From contig CAMNLO010000042.1 of NCBI GenBank assembly GCA_946543095.1, positions 1 to 9,626 of the forward strand: 9,626 nt of DNA, given 5' to 3'. Made by a program: the position numbers and the translations under genes. The first letter of the stretch is position 1, and each line of letters opens with the position of its first letter. This document shows, in pieces, positions 1 through 6,718 of this stretch. The notes beneath the pieces were generated by a model. It had not been told where the DNA came from, made no database searches, and saw nothing but the letters and a program-made list of their open reading frames with translations. This DNA is from an uncultured bacterium. Its GTDB lineage: Bacteria; Bacillota; Clostridia; Lachnospirales; Lachnospiraceae.

Positions 1-1264
1 TCCCAGTGTGGGCCTGATCGTTATGGATGAGGAGCACGAGGGCAGCTATAAAAGCGAGAATGTGCCCAAATACCATGCCAGGGAGGCGGCCATCCGCCTT
101 GCCGCGCTGCACGGGGCCTCTGTGCTTCTGGGCTCCGCGACTCCTTCCGTGGATTCCTATTACCGGGCCATGGCAGGAGAATACCGGTATTTCAGACTGA
201 CCGCAAGGGTAGGAGGGGCGAAGCTTCCCATGGTGCATATTGCGGATATGCGAAAGGAGTTAAGAGCCGGAAACCGTACTGCCTTTTCCGGAAAGCTGCA
301 GGAGCTGTTAAAAGACAGGCTCTCCAGAAAAGAGCAGAGCATGCTGTTTTTGAACCGGAGAGGCTATGCCGGCTTCCTGTCCTGCAGAGAATGCGGCTAT
401 GTGGCCAAATGTCCCCACTGTGATGTTTCCCTCTCCCTCCACAATGGAGGAGTGCTGCAGTGTCATTACTGCGGGCATACCGAAAAAACGCCTGCGCTCT
501 GCCCACAGTGCGGCTCAAAATACATCATGGGTTTTCGGGCCGGCACGGAGCAGATCGAGGAAGGGGTAAGGAAGCTGTTTCCCAATGCCAGGCTGCTTCG
601 GATGGACCGGGATACCACCCGGAAAAAAGAGGATTATGAACGGATCCTCACTGCCTTTATGGAGGAGGAGGCGGATATCCTCATCGGGACCCAGATGATC
701 GTCAAGGGGCATGATTTCCCGAAGGTGACGCTGGTGGGGATTCTGGCAGCGGACATGTCCCTGTCGGCTCCGGATTTCAGGGCGGGAGAGCGGACCTTTT
801 CCCTCCTGACCCAGGCGGCGGGGCGTTCCGGAAGAGCGGATCTTTCCGGAGAGGTGGTGATCCAGACCTACAGGCCGGAGGATCCCGTGATCTTAAATGC
901 CTCAGCCCAGGATTACGAAAGCTTCTACAAGGACGAGATCGCTTACCGGCAGCTGATGCAGTATCCTCCCATCAGGCATCTTTTGTGCGTGCAGATCACC
1001 TCCCGGGATGTGATGCGGGCAAAGTTTCTGTCGGAGGCCCTGGCTGAGAGTATCAGGAAAGAGCTGCCGGAGATCCCCCTGATGGGGCCTTCTCCCGGAA
1101 GGCTTTCAAGGCTGATGGATATCTACCGCTTCGCCTTTTATATCAAGGCGGATTCGGAGGAGCAGCTGATGCAGGCGAAGGAGCGGATCGAAGCAGCCTA
1201 TGGGCAATATCCCCTGCGGGATGAGGGCCTATCCTTTGACCCGGATCCCATGCAGGGGTTCTGA
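1..1264 (+). CDS. priA: Primosomal replication-restart helicase PriA, C-terminal part (5' truncated)
   Basis: PriA is a superfamily 2 3'-to-5' DNA helicase that recognises stalled forks and reloads the replicative helicase. The reading frame is open from base 2, so the gene starts upstream; about 420 residues are present against roughly 730-800 in the family, which places the missing part in the DNA-binding N-terminus and Walker A region. Counting from the GTG at 8, the Walker B box DEEH is at residues 7-10, followed by YHARE (22-26) and helicase motif III GSATPS (42-47). Eight cysteines in four CxxC-like pairs (126/129, 135/138, 152/155, 165/168) form the two-zinc insertion typical of PriA. 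GTQM (227-230), KGHDFPKV (233-240) and QAAGRSGR (269-276) are motifs V and VI. The gene ends in TGA at 1262-1264, 41 bases before def. The frame looks intact and the residues needed for activity are present. The GTG at 8 is not the true start. Confidence 0.97.
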   Translation, partial: PSVGLIVMDEEHEGSYKSENVPKYHAREAAIRLAALHGASVLLGSATPSVDSYYRAMAGEYRYFRLTARVGGAKLPMVHIADMRKELRAGNRTAFSGKLQELLKDRLSRKEQSMLFLNRRGYAGFLSCRECGYVAKCPHCDVSLSLHNGGVLQCHYCGHTEKTPALCPQCGSKYIMGFRAGTEQIEEGVRKLFPNARLLRMDRDTTRKKEDYERILTAFMEEEADILIGTQMIVKGHDFPKVTLVGILAADMSLSAPDFRAGERTFSLLTQAAGRSGRADLSGEVVIQTYRPEDPVILNASAQDYESFYKDEIAYRQLMQYPPIRHLLCVQITSRDVMRAKFLSEALAESIRKELPEIPLMGPSPGRLSRLMDIYRFAFYIKADSEEQLMQAKERIEAAYGQYPLRDEGLSFDPDPMQGF

Positions 1265-1305
1265 ATAGTACCTAAACCTAATTTTCAGAGAGGAATGAAA
1301 GAAAA

Positions 1306-1851
1306 ATGGCAATCAGAATCATCCGGGAGATCGGTGACGAGATCCTGACAAAGAAATCCAAGGAAGTGAAGGAGATCACTCCCCGCCTCAAAGAACTCAT
1401 CGAGGACATGAAGGAGACCATGTATGATGAAGGAGGCGTAGGGATTGCAGCACCCCAGGTGGGGGTTTTAAAGCGCATCGTGGTGATCGATATCGCCGAT
1501 GAGGAAGAGGAGCCGGATCTTCATGTGTTCATCAATCCTGTCATCACGGAGAGATCCGAGGAAGAGGAGAACATGAAGGAGGCCTGCCTGAGCGTTCCCG
1601 GGAAATGCGGCCCGGTCCTCAGGCCAAAGCATGTGAAGGTGGAAGCTCTGAACGAAGATATGGAGCCCTTCGAGATGGAGGCTGACGGCATCCTGGCCAG
1701 AGCCCTCTGCCACGAGACGGATCACCTGGAAGGGATCCTCTATACCGACAGGCTGAACGGGCCCCTGGAGGATATGGCGGATGAGGAAGAGGAAGAACTG
1801 CAGCGCCAGGAAAGACAGGGCAAGAAACGCGGAAAGATCCGCAAAAAGTAG
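1306..1851 (+). CDS. def: Peptide deformylase
   Basis: This metalloenzyme removes the formyl group from the N-terminal formyl-Met of nascent proteins at the ribosome exit. The three deformylase motifs are visible: GVGIAAPQ (44-51), EACLS (92-96, metal ligand Cys94) and HETDH (136-140, ligands His136 and His140, catalytic Glu137). Motif 2 has Ala93 where many family members have Gly. The ATG at 1306 follows an AGAGAGG ribosome-binding site at 1287-1293. The protein is 181 residues, slightly long; the core ends near residue 155 and is followed by a charged tail, first acidic (159-164) and then strongly basic (173-181). In E. coli a C-terminal helix of deformylase docks on the ribosome, so the basic end may do the same; that is inference. 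fmt, encoding the opposing reaction, starts 11 bases after the TAG stop. Confidence 0.97.
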   Translation: MAIRIIREIGDEILTKKSKEVKEITPRLKELIEDMKETMYDEGGVGIAAPQVGVLKRIVVIDIADEEEEPDLHVFINPVITERSEEEENMKEACLSVPGKCGPVLRPKHVKVEALNEDMEPFEMEADGILARALCHETDHLEGILYTDRLNGPLEDMADEEEEELQRQERQGKKRGKIRKK

Positions 1852-1862
1852 AGAGTGATCAG

Positions 1863-2795
1863 GTGAAAGCAATATTTATGGGCACCCCGGATTTTTCCCT
1901 GGGGGCATTGGAAAGCTTAGTGGAAGAGGGCCACACCGTATCCTGTGTGGTGACCCAGCCGGATAAACCGAAGGGCAGGAGCGGAAAGCCGGTATGCTCT
2001 CCGGTGAAGGAGTATGCCCTTCAGCATGGGCTGACGGTGTTTCAGCCGGAGAAGGTCAGAACTGAGGAGAGCATCAGTCAGCTTGCGGATTATGGGCCGG
2101 ATATCATTGTGGTCAGTGCCTTTGGCCAGATCCTGCCGAAGGAGATCCTGGAGCTTCCCCGCTTCGGCTGCATCAATGTGCACGCATCCCTCCTTCCGAA
2201 ATACCGGGGAGCTTCCCCGATCCAGGAGGCCATTCTGCAGGGAGATCCCATAACAGGTGTTACTATTATGCAGATGGACGAGGGATTGGACACCGGGGAT
2301 ATCCTTCTGCAGAAGGAGCTTCCCATTTCTCCCGAGGACACAGCAGGGACGCTGTTTGACAAGCTCTGCAGCCTGGGGAAGGAAGCCCTGAAGGAAGCGC
2401 TGAAGGGCATCGAAGCAGGAGAGATCACTCCCATACCGCAGGACGATTCCCTTGCCACTAAAACGGGCATGATCAAAAAAAGCTTCGGGGAGATCCGGTT
2501 TTCCGCTGAGGCTTCGGAGATCCTTAAGATGATCAGAGCCTATGACCCTTGGCCGGGAGCCTATACGGGATTTCGCGGAAAGCAACTGAAGCTCTGGAAG
2601 GCAGAGGCGCTTCCGGAGAAAAGCCAGGGAGAACCCGGGGAGATCATCGGGGTTGAGAAAGACAGCTTTCTGGTAGCCTGCGGAACAGGCGCACTGAGAG
2701 TTCTGGAGCTGCAGCTGATGGGCAAGAAGCGGATGAGTACCAGGGATTTTCTGGCAGGCACAAAACTAAACACCGGGGAAAAACTGGGTTATTAG
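1863..2795 (+). CDS. fmt: Methionyl-tRNA formyltransferase (GTG start)
   Basis: Fmt transfers a formyl group from 10-formyltetrahydrofolate to Met-tRNA(fMet), making the initiator tRNA. The N-terminal formyltransferase fold begins directly with MKAIFMGTPDFS. The folate-binding and catalytic segment has SLLPKYRGASPI (109-120), and the catalytic trio is Asn105, His107 (in INVHAS) and Asp143 (in GLDTGDI). The C-terminal tRNA-binding domain starts near residue 205 and contains DPWPGAYT (228-235). The 310-residue length is normal. The GTG at 1863 is chosen because the next in-frame ATG (1878) would delete the first strand before GTPDF; a GAGAG element at 1851-1855 lies seven bases upstream. The segment around residues 200-214 departs from the common K-E-x-G-x-I-D-W pattern (here KKSFGEIRF). 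It lies in a conserved operon with def and ends in TAG. Confidence 0.97.
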   Translation: MKAIFMGTPDFSLGALESLVEEGHTVSCVVTQPDKPKGRSGKPVCSPVKEYALQHGLTVFQPEKVRTEESISQLADYGPDIIVVSAFGQILPKEILELPRFGCINVHASLLPKYRGASPIQEAILQGDPITGVTIMQMDEGLDTGDILLQKELPISPEDTAGTLFDKLCSLGKEALKEALKGIEAGEITPIPQDDSLATKTGMIKKSFGEIRFSAEASEILKMIRAYDPWPGAYTGFRGKQLKLWKAEALPEKSQGEPGEIIGVEKDSFLVACGTGALRVLELQLMGKKRMSTRDFLAGTKLNTGEKLGY

Positions 2796-2805
2796 AGAGG
2801 TTACA

Positions 2806-3510
2806 ATGTATTTCGGATATTATTACTATGATCCTACTTATATTCTGGTGCTGCTGGGGGCTTTGCTCTGTATGCTGGCCCAGTGGAAGGTTTCTTCCAC
2901 CTATTCCAGATTTGCAGGAGTGCGGACAAAATCAGGGATCACCGGGGCTCAGGCGGCGGCCATGATCCTTCAGAAGAACCATATCCAGGATGTGCGGATC
3001 GAGCATATTTCCGGGGATCTGACGGATCATTTCAATCCCGGAAGCCGGACCGTAAGGCTCTCGGATGCCACCTATGCATCCTCCTCCCTTGCGGCGGTGG
3101 CGGTGGCGGCGCATGAATGCGGGCATGTGTGCCAGCATCAGACAAAATATCTTCCGCTGGCGATCCGCACCCTCATTGTTCCTCTGGCCAATGCGGGCTC
3201 CAATCTGGGGCTTCCTCTGATCATCATCGGAATGATCCTCGGCATGAATGAAAAACTGATCCAGATCGGGATCTGGGCCTTTTCCCTTGCGGTACTGTTT
3301 CAGCTGGTGACCCTTCCGGTGGAATTCAATGCTTCCAGGAGAGCCATCCGTATGCTGGGGGATTACGGAATGCTCGCATCGGATGAGCTTCCGGCAGCGA
3401 GAAAGGTGCTGGGGGCGGCGGCGCTGACCTACGTGGCAGGGGCGGCTTCCTCTGTTTTGCAGCTTTTAAGGATCGTGCTCCTCTTTGGCGGAAACCGCAG
3501 AAGAGACTGA
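2806..3510 (+). CDS. yugP: YugP-type membrane zinc metallopeptidase, function unknown
   Basis: This is an integral-membrane protein of the neutral zinc metallopeptidase family typified by B. subtilis YugP; substrate and role are not established. The start has the family's aromatic opening and a DPTYILVL segment. A first membrane helix spans about residues 11-26. The zinc motif HECGH (103-107) is preceded by AAVAVAA and followed by VCQH, with cysteines at 105 and 109 beside the ligands. Further hydrophobic segments lie at about 119-147, 152-171 and 206-227. Glu173 in PVEFNASRRA is the probable third zinc ligand. The ATG at 2806 follows an AGAGAGG site at 2794-2800 that overlaps the fmt stop. 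Ten bases separate it from fmt and 22 from the favoured rsmB start. In B. subtilis yugP is elsewhere in the genome, so its position here is a clostridial trait. The family call is firm; any link to translation is speculative. Confidence 0.88.
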   Translation: MYFGYYYYDPTYILVLLGALLCMLAQWKVSSTYSRFAGVRTKSGITGAQAAAMILQKNHIQDVRIEHISGDLTDHFNPGSRTVRLSDATYASSSLAAVAVAAHECGHVCQHQTKYLPLAIRTLIVPLANAGSNLGLPLIIIGMILGMNEKLIQIGIWAFSLAVLFQLVTLPVEFNASRRAIRMLGDYGMLASDELPAARKVLGAAALTYVAGAASSVLQLLRIVLLFGGNRRRD

Positions 3511-3532
3511 CAGCCTGCGGTTTTCGGATCCC

Positions 3533-4888
3533 ATGGAAAAGAAGCATGAAGCAACAACAGCAAGAGGAGCCGCATTGCGGGTGCTTATGGCCTGGGACCG
3601 GGAGGGCAAGCTGTCTCTCCTTCTGGAACAGGAAGCAAAGAAGCATCCCTCCTTTTCCGAACGGGATCAGGCCTTTGCCAGACGGCTGGTCTTCGGCACG
3701 GTCAGATGGCAGCTCTATCTGGACTATGTTTTAGGTCTGTTTTCTTCCACGCCTGTGAACAAAATGCGGCCGGCCATTCACTGGATCCTGCTTCTGGGAA
3801 GCTATCAGCTGCTCATCCCAAAGGACATCCCGGAGAGCGCCGCGGTGAATGAAAGCGTGATCCTGGCAAAGCAGTGCGGCTTTGGCAGGCTCTCGGGCTT
3901 TGTCAATGCCATCCTGAGAAGGATCGCGGAAAACAAAGATAAGATCAGTGCTCCCGCAGGAGAGGATGCCTCTTCTTATTCCATCCGCTATTCCTGTCCG
4001 GAATGGCTGGTGAACCTGTGGATTACCCAATGGGGCAGGGATCGTACAAAGGAGATCCTGGAAGCCTCCCTTTCGGACCGCCCCCTTACAGTCCGGATCC
4101 CTTCCGGGTTTCGGGAGAAGGATGCGCTGCTTCGGGAGTGGGAAGCTCAGGGGGTCAATGTAAAACCGCATCCCTTTTGCGATGAGGCTTTTTTGCTGGA
4201 GAAAGTGAATGGGATCCGGAATCTGAAGGGCTACCGGGAGGGAGCCTTTATCGTCCAGGACGCCTCCTCCATGCTGCCGGTGTACGCTGCGGGGCTTATG
4301 GGAAATGAACGGATCCTGGATGTCTGCGCCTCTCCCGGGGGGAAAAGCCTTTTCGCTGCGGAAAAGCTGACAACAGGCCATATCCTGGCAGGAGATATTT
4401 CCGCAAAGAAGCTGCAGCGGCTTTCCGAAAACATCAGACGGATGCATATGGAGGAGAGGGTGGAGCCTGCCCTCAGGGACGCTTCCTTAAACTACCCGGA
4501 GGATCAGGGCCAGTACAATGTGGTCTTTGCGGATCTTCCCTGTTCCGGTCTTGGAGTGCTGTCCAAAAAGCCGGAACTGAAATACAGACTGACTAAAGAG
4601 AGCATTCAGGAGCTGGTGCAGCTCCAGAGGAAGATCCTGGCTGCCTCGGTGAAGTGCCTAAAACCCGGAGGGCTTCTGATCTACAGCACCTGCACCGTGA
4701 ACCGGGCGGAAAACCGGGAACAGGCGGAATGGATCGAACAGGAGCTGGGCCTTCGTCCGGAACCCATCGTAAACCATCTGCCGGAGGGCTTTCGTGAGTT
4801 ATGCAGTGAAGAAAGCCGGCTGCAGGTCTTTCCTGGCGCCTGCCGGGATGGCTTTTATACGGCCGGATTCCGGAGGCCAAATGACTGA
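3533..4888 (+). CDS. rsmB: 16S rRNA (cytosine-967-C5)-methyltransferase RsmB
   Basis: RsmB (Sun/Fmu) makes m5C967 in 16S rRNA using S-adenosylmethionine. Counting from ATG 3533 the protein has 451 residues, close to the 430-450 of the family. Residues 1-140 resemble the NusB-like RNA-binding domain, with VNAILRRIAE near 124-133. The methyltransferase part has the SAM loop DVCASPGGK (263-271), the motif IV PCSG with Cys337 and the motif VI STCT with the catalytic Cys387; the C-terminus DGFYTAGFRR is typical. The start is uncertain. The frame also opens at a TTG (3485) overlapping yugP by 26 bases, with AAGGA at 3468-3472. ATG 3533 is preferred because the conserved R-x-A-A-L-x-V-L begins about ten residues later, as in homologues; its own Shine-Dalgarno (GGA at 3526-3528) is weak. 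The TGA stop overlaps rlmN by eight bases, suggesting coupled translation. Confidence 0.93.
   Translation: MEKKHEATTARGAALRVLMAWDREGKLSLLLEQEAKKHPSFSERDQAFARRLVFGTVRWQLYLDYVLGLFSSTPVNKMRPAIHWILLLGSYQLLIPKDIPESAAVNESVILAKQCGFGRLSGFVNAILRRIAENKDKISAPAGEDASSYSIRYSCPEWLVNLWITQWGRDRTKEILEASLSDRPLTVRIPSGFREKDALLREWEAQGVNVKPHPFCDEAFLLEKVNGIRNLKGYREGAFIVQDASSMLPVYAAGLMGNERILDVCASPGGKSLFAAEKLTTGHILAGDISAKKLQRLSENIRRMHMEERVEPALRDASLNYPEDQGQYNVVFADLPCSGLGVLSKKPELKYRLTKESIQELVQLQRKILAASVKCLKPGGLLIYSTCTVNRAENREQAEWIEQELGLRPEPIVNHLPEGFRELCSEESRLQVFPGACRDGFYTAGFRRPND
4871..4876 (+). promoter_or_regulatory. Ribosome-binding site deciding the rlmN start
   Basis: CGGAGG lies four bases before the ATG at 4881. 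It supports that start over the in-frame GTG at 4794, which would add 29 residues that are not family-like and deepen the overlap with rsmB. The site lies inside rsmB codons and between GGCC arms (4861-4864 and 4875-4878), so a small hairpin could mask it until the rsmB ribosome passes. The masking is inference. Confidence 0.6.
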
Positions 4889-5951
4889 TCTCAGATCCCT
4901 TTCCATGGACGCTCTGGCAGAAGCCCTTGGCTTACTGGGAGAGCCGAAATACCGTGCATCGCAGCTGTTTTCCTGGATTCATGAAAAGAGGGCTTCCTCC
5001 TTTGAGGAGATGACGAACCTTCCGAAGAGCCTCAGGGCAAAGCTTGCGGAACGCTTTTCCCTCTATGTGCCTGTGCTTGTCCGAAAGCAGGTCTCAAAGG
5101 ACGGCACCAGGAAATACCTTTGGGAAATGGAAGACGGCGCCCTTGTGGAGACAGTCCGGATGCGGTATTCCTATGGGGACACGGCCTGTATCTCCTCCCA
5201 GGTGGGATGCAAAATGGGCTGCGCCTTCTGCGCCTCCGGCATGAGCGGCTTTGAGCGGAATCTCACGGTCAGCGAGCTTCTGGAGGAGGTCTACTCCATG
5301 GAGCGGGGCGGACGGGAGTGTGAAGACGAGGAGGCTTCCGGGGCATTAGGTTTACATAATATCGAAACCCTTTCCCATATCGTGGTGATGGGAATGGGAG
5401 AGCCTCTTGAAAACTACGAGAATCTTGTCAGCTTTATCCGGATCCTGGGAGACGGGAAGGGGCGGGATTTTTCCCTTCGAAATATTACAGTCTCCACCTG
5501 CGGGCTGGTGCCGGAGATCTACAGGCTTTCTGAGGAGGGTCTGCCCATTACCCTGGCATTGTCTTTGCATGCCCCCACGGATGCCAAACGTCAGGAGCTG
5601 ATGCCTGTTGCAAAGCGCTATTCCCTGCGGGAGACCTTGCAGGCTGTGGAAGCCTATTATCTGAAAACCGGCAGACGGTGCACCCTGGAGTATGCGCTGA
5701 TCAAGGATGTGAACGATTCGGCAGAGGATGCACGGGAGCTGTCAGGACTTGTAAAGAGCATCCAGGGTTCTCCTCATGTGAATCTGATCCCAGTCAATCC
5801 CGTGGCGGAAAGCGGCTTTTTATCCGGGGATGCCCGCAGCTTTCAATTAAAGCTTGAAAAAAACGGGATAAATGTTACTATTAGAAAAGAGTTGGGGCGG
5901 GATATCGACTCTGCCTGCGGCCAGCTCAGAAGAAGAATGATTTCCGAATAG
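4881..5951 (+). CDS. rlmN: Dual-specificity RNA methyltransferase RlmN (radical SAM)
   Basis: RlmN adds a methyl group to C2 of A2503 in 23S rRNA and, in studied bacteria, of A37 in some tRNAs, by radical SAM chemistry through a methyl-cysteine intermediate. From ATG 4881 the protein has 356 residues, the normal length. The radical SAM cluster motif CxxxCxxC is Cys110, Cys114 and Cys117 in VGCKMGCAFCASG. GMGEPL (171-176) is the SAM-binding glycine motif. Cys103 and Cys346 (in IDSACGQL) correspond to the resolving and methyl-carrying cysteines, so the full mechanism is supported. A short acidic insertion (about 141-163) before SHIVVMG appears longer than in B. subtilis. The first eight bases overlap the end of rsmB. 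The related resistance methylase Cfr is less likely, because this copy sits in its native housekeeping operon. Confidence 0.96.
   Translation: MTDLRSLSMDALAEALGLLGEPKYRASQLFSWIHEKRASSFEEMTNLPKSLRAKLAERFSLYVPVLVRKQVSKDGTRKYLWEMEDGALVETVRMRYSYGDTACISSQVGCKMGCAFCASGMSGFERNLTVSELLEEVYSMERGGRECEDEEASGALGLHNIETLSHIVVMGMGEPLENYENLVSFIRILGDGKGRDFSLRNITVSTCGLVPEIYRLSEEGLPITLALSLHAPTDAKRQELMPVAKRYSLRETLQAVEAYYLKTGRRCTLEYALIKDVNDSAEDARELSGLVKSIQGSPHVNLIPVNPVAESGFLSGDARSFQLKLEKNGINVTIRKELGRDIDSACGQLRRRMISE
5854..5881 (+). promoter_or_regulatory. Candidate internal sigma-A promoter upstream of the phosphatase/kinase genes
   Basis: TTGAAA (5854-5859, five of six matches to the -35 consensus) is followed after 16 bases by TACTAT (5876-5881, four of six to TATAAT, keeping the first two and last two positions). 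TG at 5873-5874, one base before the -10, makes it an extended -10. The region is locally AT-rich, with an A/T stretch just upstream of the -35. Transcription would start near 5888, about 75 bases before the prpC start, within the last codons of rlmN. It is a prediction from sequence only; chance AT-rich matches are possible. Confidence 0.4.
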
Positions 5952-5957
5952 AAGGTG
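5951..5957 (+). promoter_or_regulatory. Ribosome-binding site supporting a TTG start for prpC
   Basis: GAAGGTG, which shares its first base with the rlmN TAG stop, ends five bases before TTG at 5963. No in-frame ATG lies nearby that would keep the conserved N-terminal TDIG...HNQD segment, so the TTG is the best start. Confidence 0.65.
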
Positions 5958-5962
5958 TATTT

Positions 5963-6718
5963 TTGATCCAGAGTTCATTTTTAACCGACATCGGCAGGCT
6001 CAGACTTCATAATCAGGATTATGTATATGCCAGCGATGGCCCCATAGGACCGCTGCCCAATCTGTTTCTCGTGGCGGACGGCATGGGAGGCCACAGAGGA
6101 GGGGATTTCGCCTCCCGTTTCACAGTGGAGACCATTGTGGATGAGGTAAAGGACGGACCTTATGATCAGGTGGTACGTCTCCTTGGCAGCGCCATCGAGC
6201 GGGCAAACCGGGATCTCAGGGAGCGTGCCTTCGCGGACGCGGCGCTTCTTGGCTGCGGCACCACCATTGTGGCCTCCGTGATCGAAGGAAATATGGTGAC
6301 AGTCGCCAATGTGGGCGATTCCAGAGGGTATATCATTAACAGGGATGGCATCCGTCAGGTCACCAGGGATCATTCTCTGGTGGAGGAGATGGTGCGTGCA
6401 GGGGAACTGACCAGGGAGGCTGCCCGTACCCATCCGGAGAGGAATATCATCACCCGGGCCATCGGTGCCCAGGACCATGTGAACATAGATTTTTTTGAGG
6501 AGCAGGTGTTTCCGGGAGATCTGATCTTAATGTGCAGCGACGGCCTCACCACCATGCTGCCCGATGAGGAGATCAGAAAGCTCTGCAGAGGGGGGGACCT
6601 GGGGCTTCGTGTCAGGAATCTGGTACGGGGCGCCAATGAAAATGGCGGAAAGGATAATATTTCCGTGCTGCTGATCGATCCCTTCGCTCCCGAAGAAAAC
6701 AAAGGTACTGCTGAATGA
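5963..6718 (+). CDS. prpC: PP2C-type Ser/Thr protein phosphatase PrpC/Stp (TTG start)
   Basis: This soluble metal-dependent phosphatase reverses phosphorylation made by the PASTA kinase encoded next to it. The 251-residue protein carries the PP2C motifs in order: TDIGRLRLHNQD (8-19, with Asp19), VADGMGGHRGG (37-47, metal-binding Asp39), GCGTT (97-101), ANVGDSRGY (115-123), SDGL (192-195, Asp193) and KDNISV (230-235, Asp231). The Asp ligands for the two-metal centre are therefore present. HNQD replaces the more common HNED; the changed residue is not a ligand. The start codon is TTG, placed by homology and by the GAAGGTG site. A run of seven G (6590-6596) lies within the codons for residues 210-212 and leaves the frame intact. 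The gene overlaps prkC by ATGA (6715-6718), a classic coupling arrangement for making phosphatase and kinase together. Confidence 0.96.
   Translation: MIQSSFLTDIGRLRLHNQDYVYASDGPIGPLPNLFLVADGMGGHRGGDFASRFTVETIVDEVKDGPYDQVVRLLGSAIERANRDLRERAFADAALLGCGTTIVASVIEGNMVTVANVGDSRGYIINRDGIRQVTRDHSLVEEMVRAGELTREAARTHPERNIITRAIGAQDHVNIDFFEEQVFPGDLILMCSDGLTTMLPDEEIRKLCRGGDLGLRVRNLVRGANENGGKDNISVLLIDPFAPEENKGTAE

Noticed and set aside
1236..1275. A possible promoter before def (TTGACC at 1236-1241)
   Set aside because: No acceptable -10 hexamer occurs 16-19 bases downstream; the best candidates match three of six positions.
1917..2585. A 222-codon open frame on the - strand inside fmt
   Set aside because: It is antisense to intact, motif-bearing fmt, and its translation resembles no family I know.
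2802..2807. TACAAT as a -10 element before yugP
   Set aside because: There is no -35 match at 15-18 bases and no extended -10 TG, and transcription would start inside the yugP coding region.
3091..3111. GCGGTG short tandem repeat before the HExxH codons of yugP
   Set aside because: It is a short Ala/Val-coding low-complexity run required by the conserved AAVAVAAHE segment; it is not a real repeat element.
3485..3532. A longer rsmB starting from TTG at 3485
   Set aside because: The 16 extra residues precede the conserved N-terminus and overlap yugP by 26 bases. It is kept as a possible alternative because AAGGA lies 12 bases upstream.
3731..4447. A 238-codon open frame on the - strand inside rsmB
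   Set aside because: It is a shadow of the rsmB coding frame, without motifs.
4881..5951. Cfr-type antibiotic-resistance methyltransferase instead of RlmN
   Set aside because: The gene has normal RlmN length and motifs and sits in the conserved housekeeping operon with no sign of transfer. Motifs alone do not fully separate the two, so an alignment would settle it.
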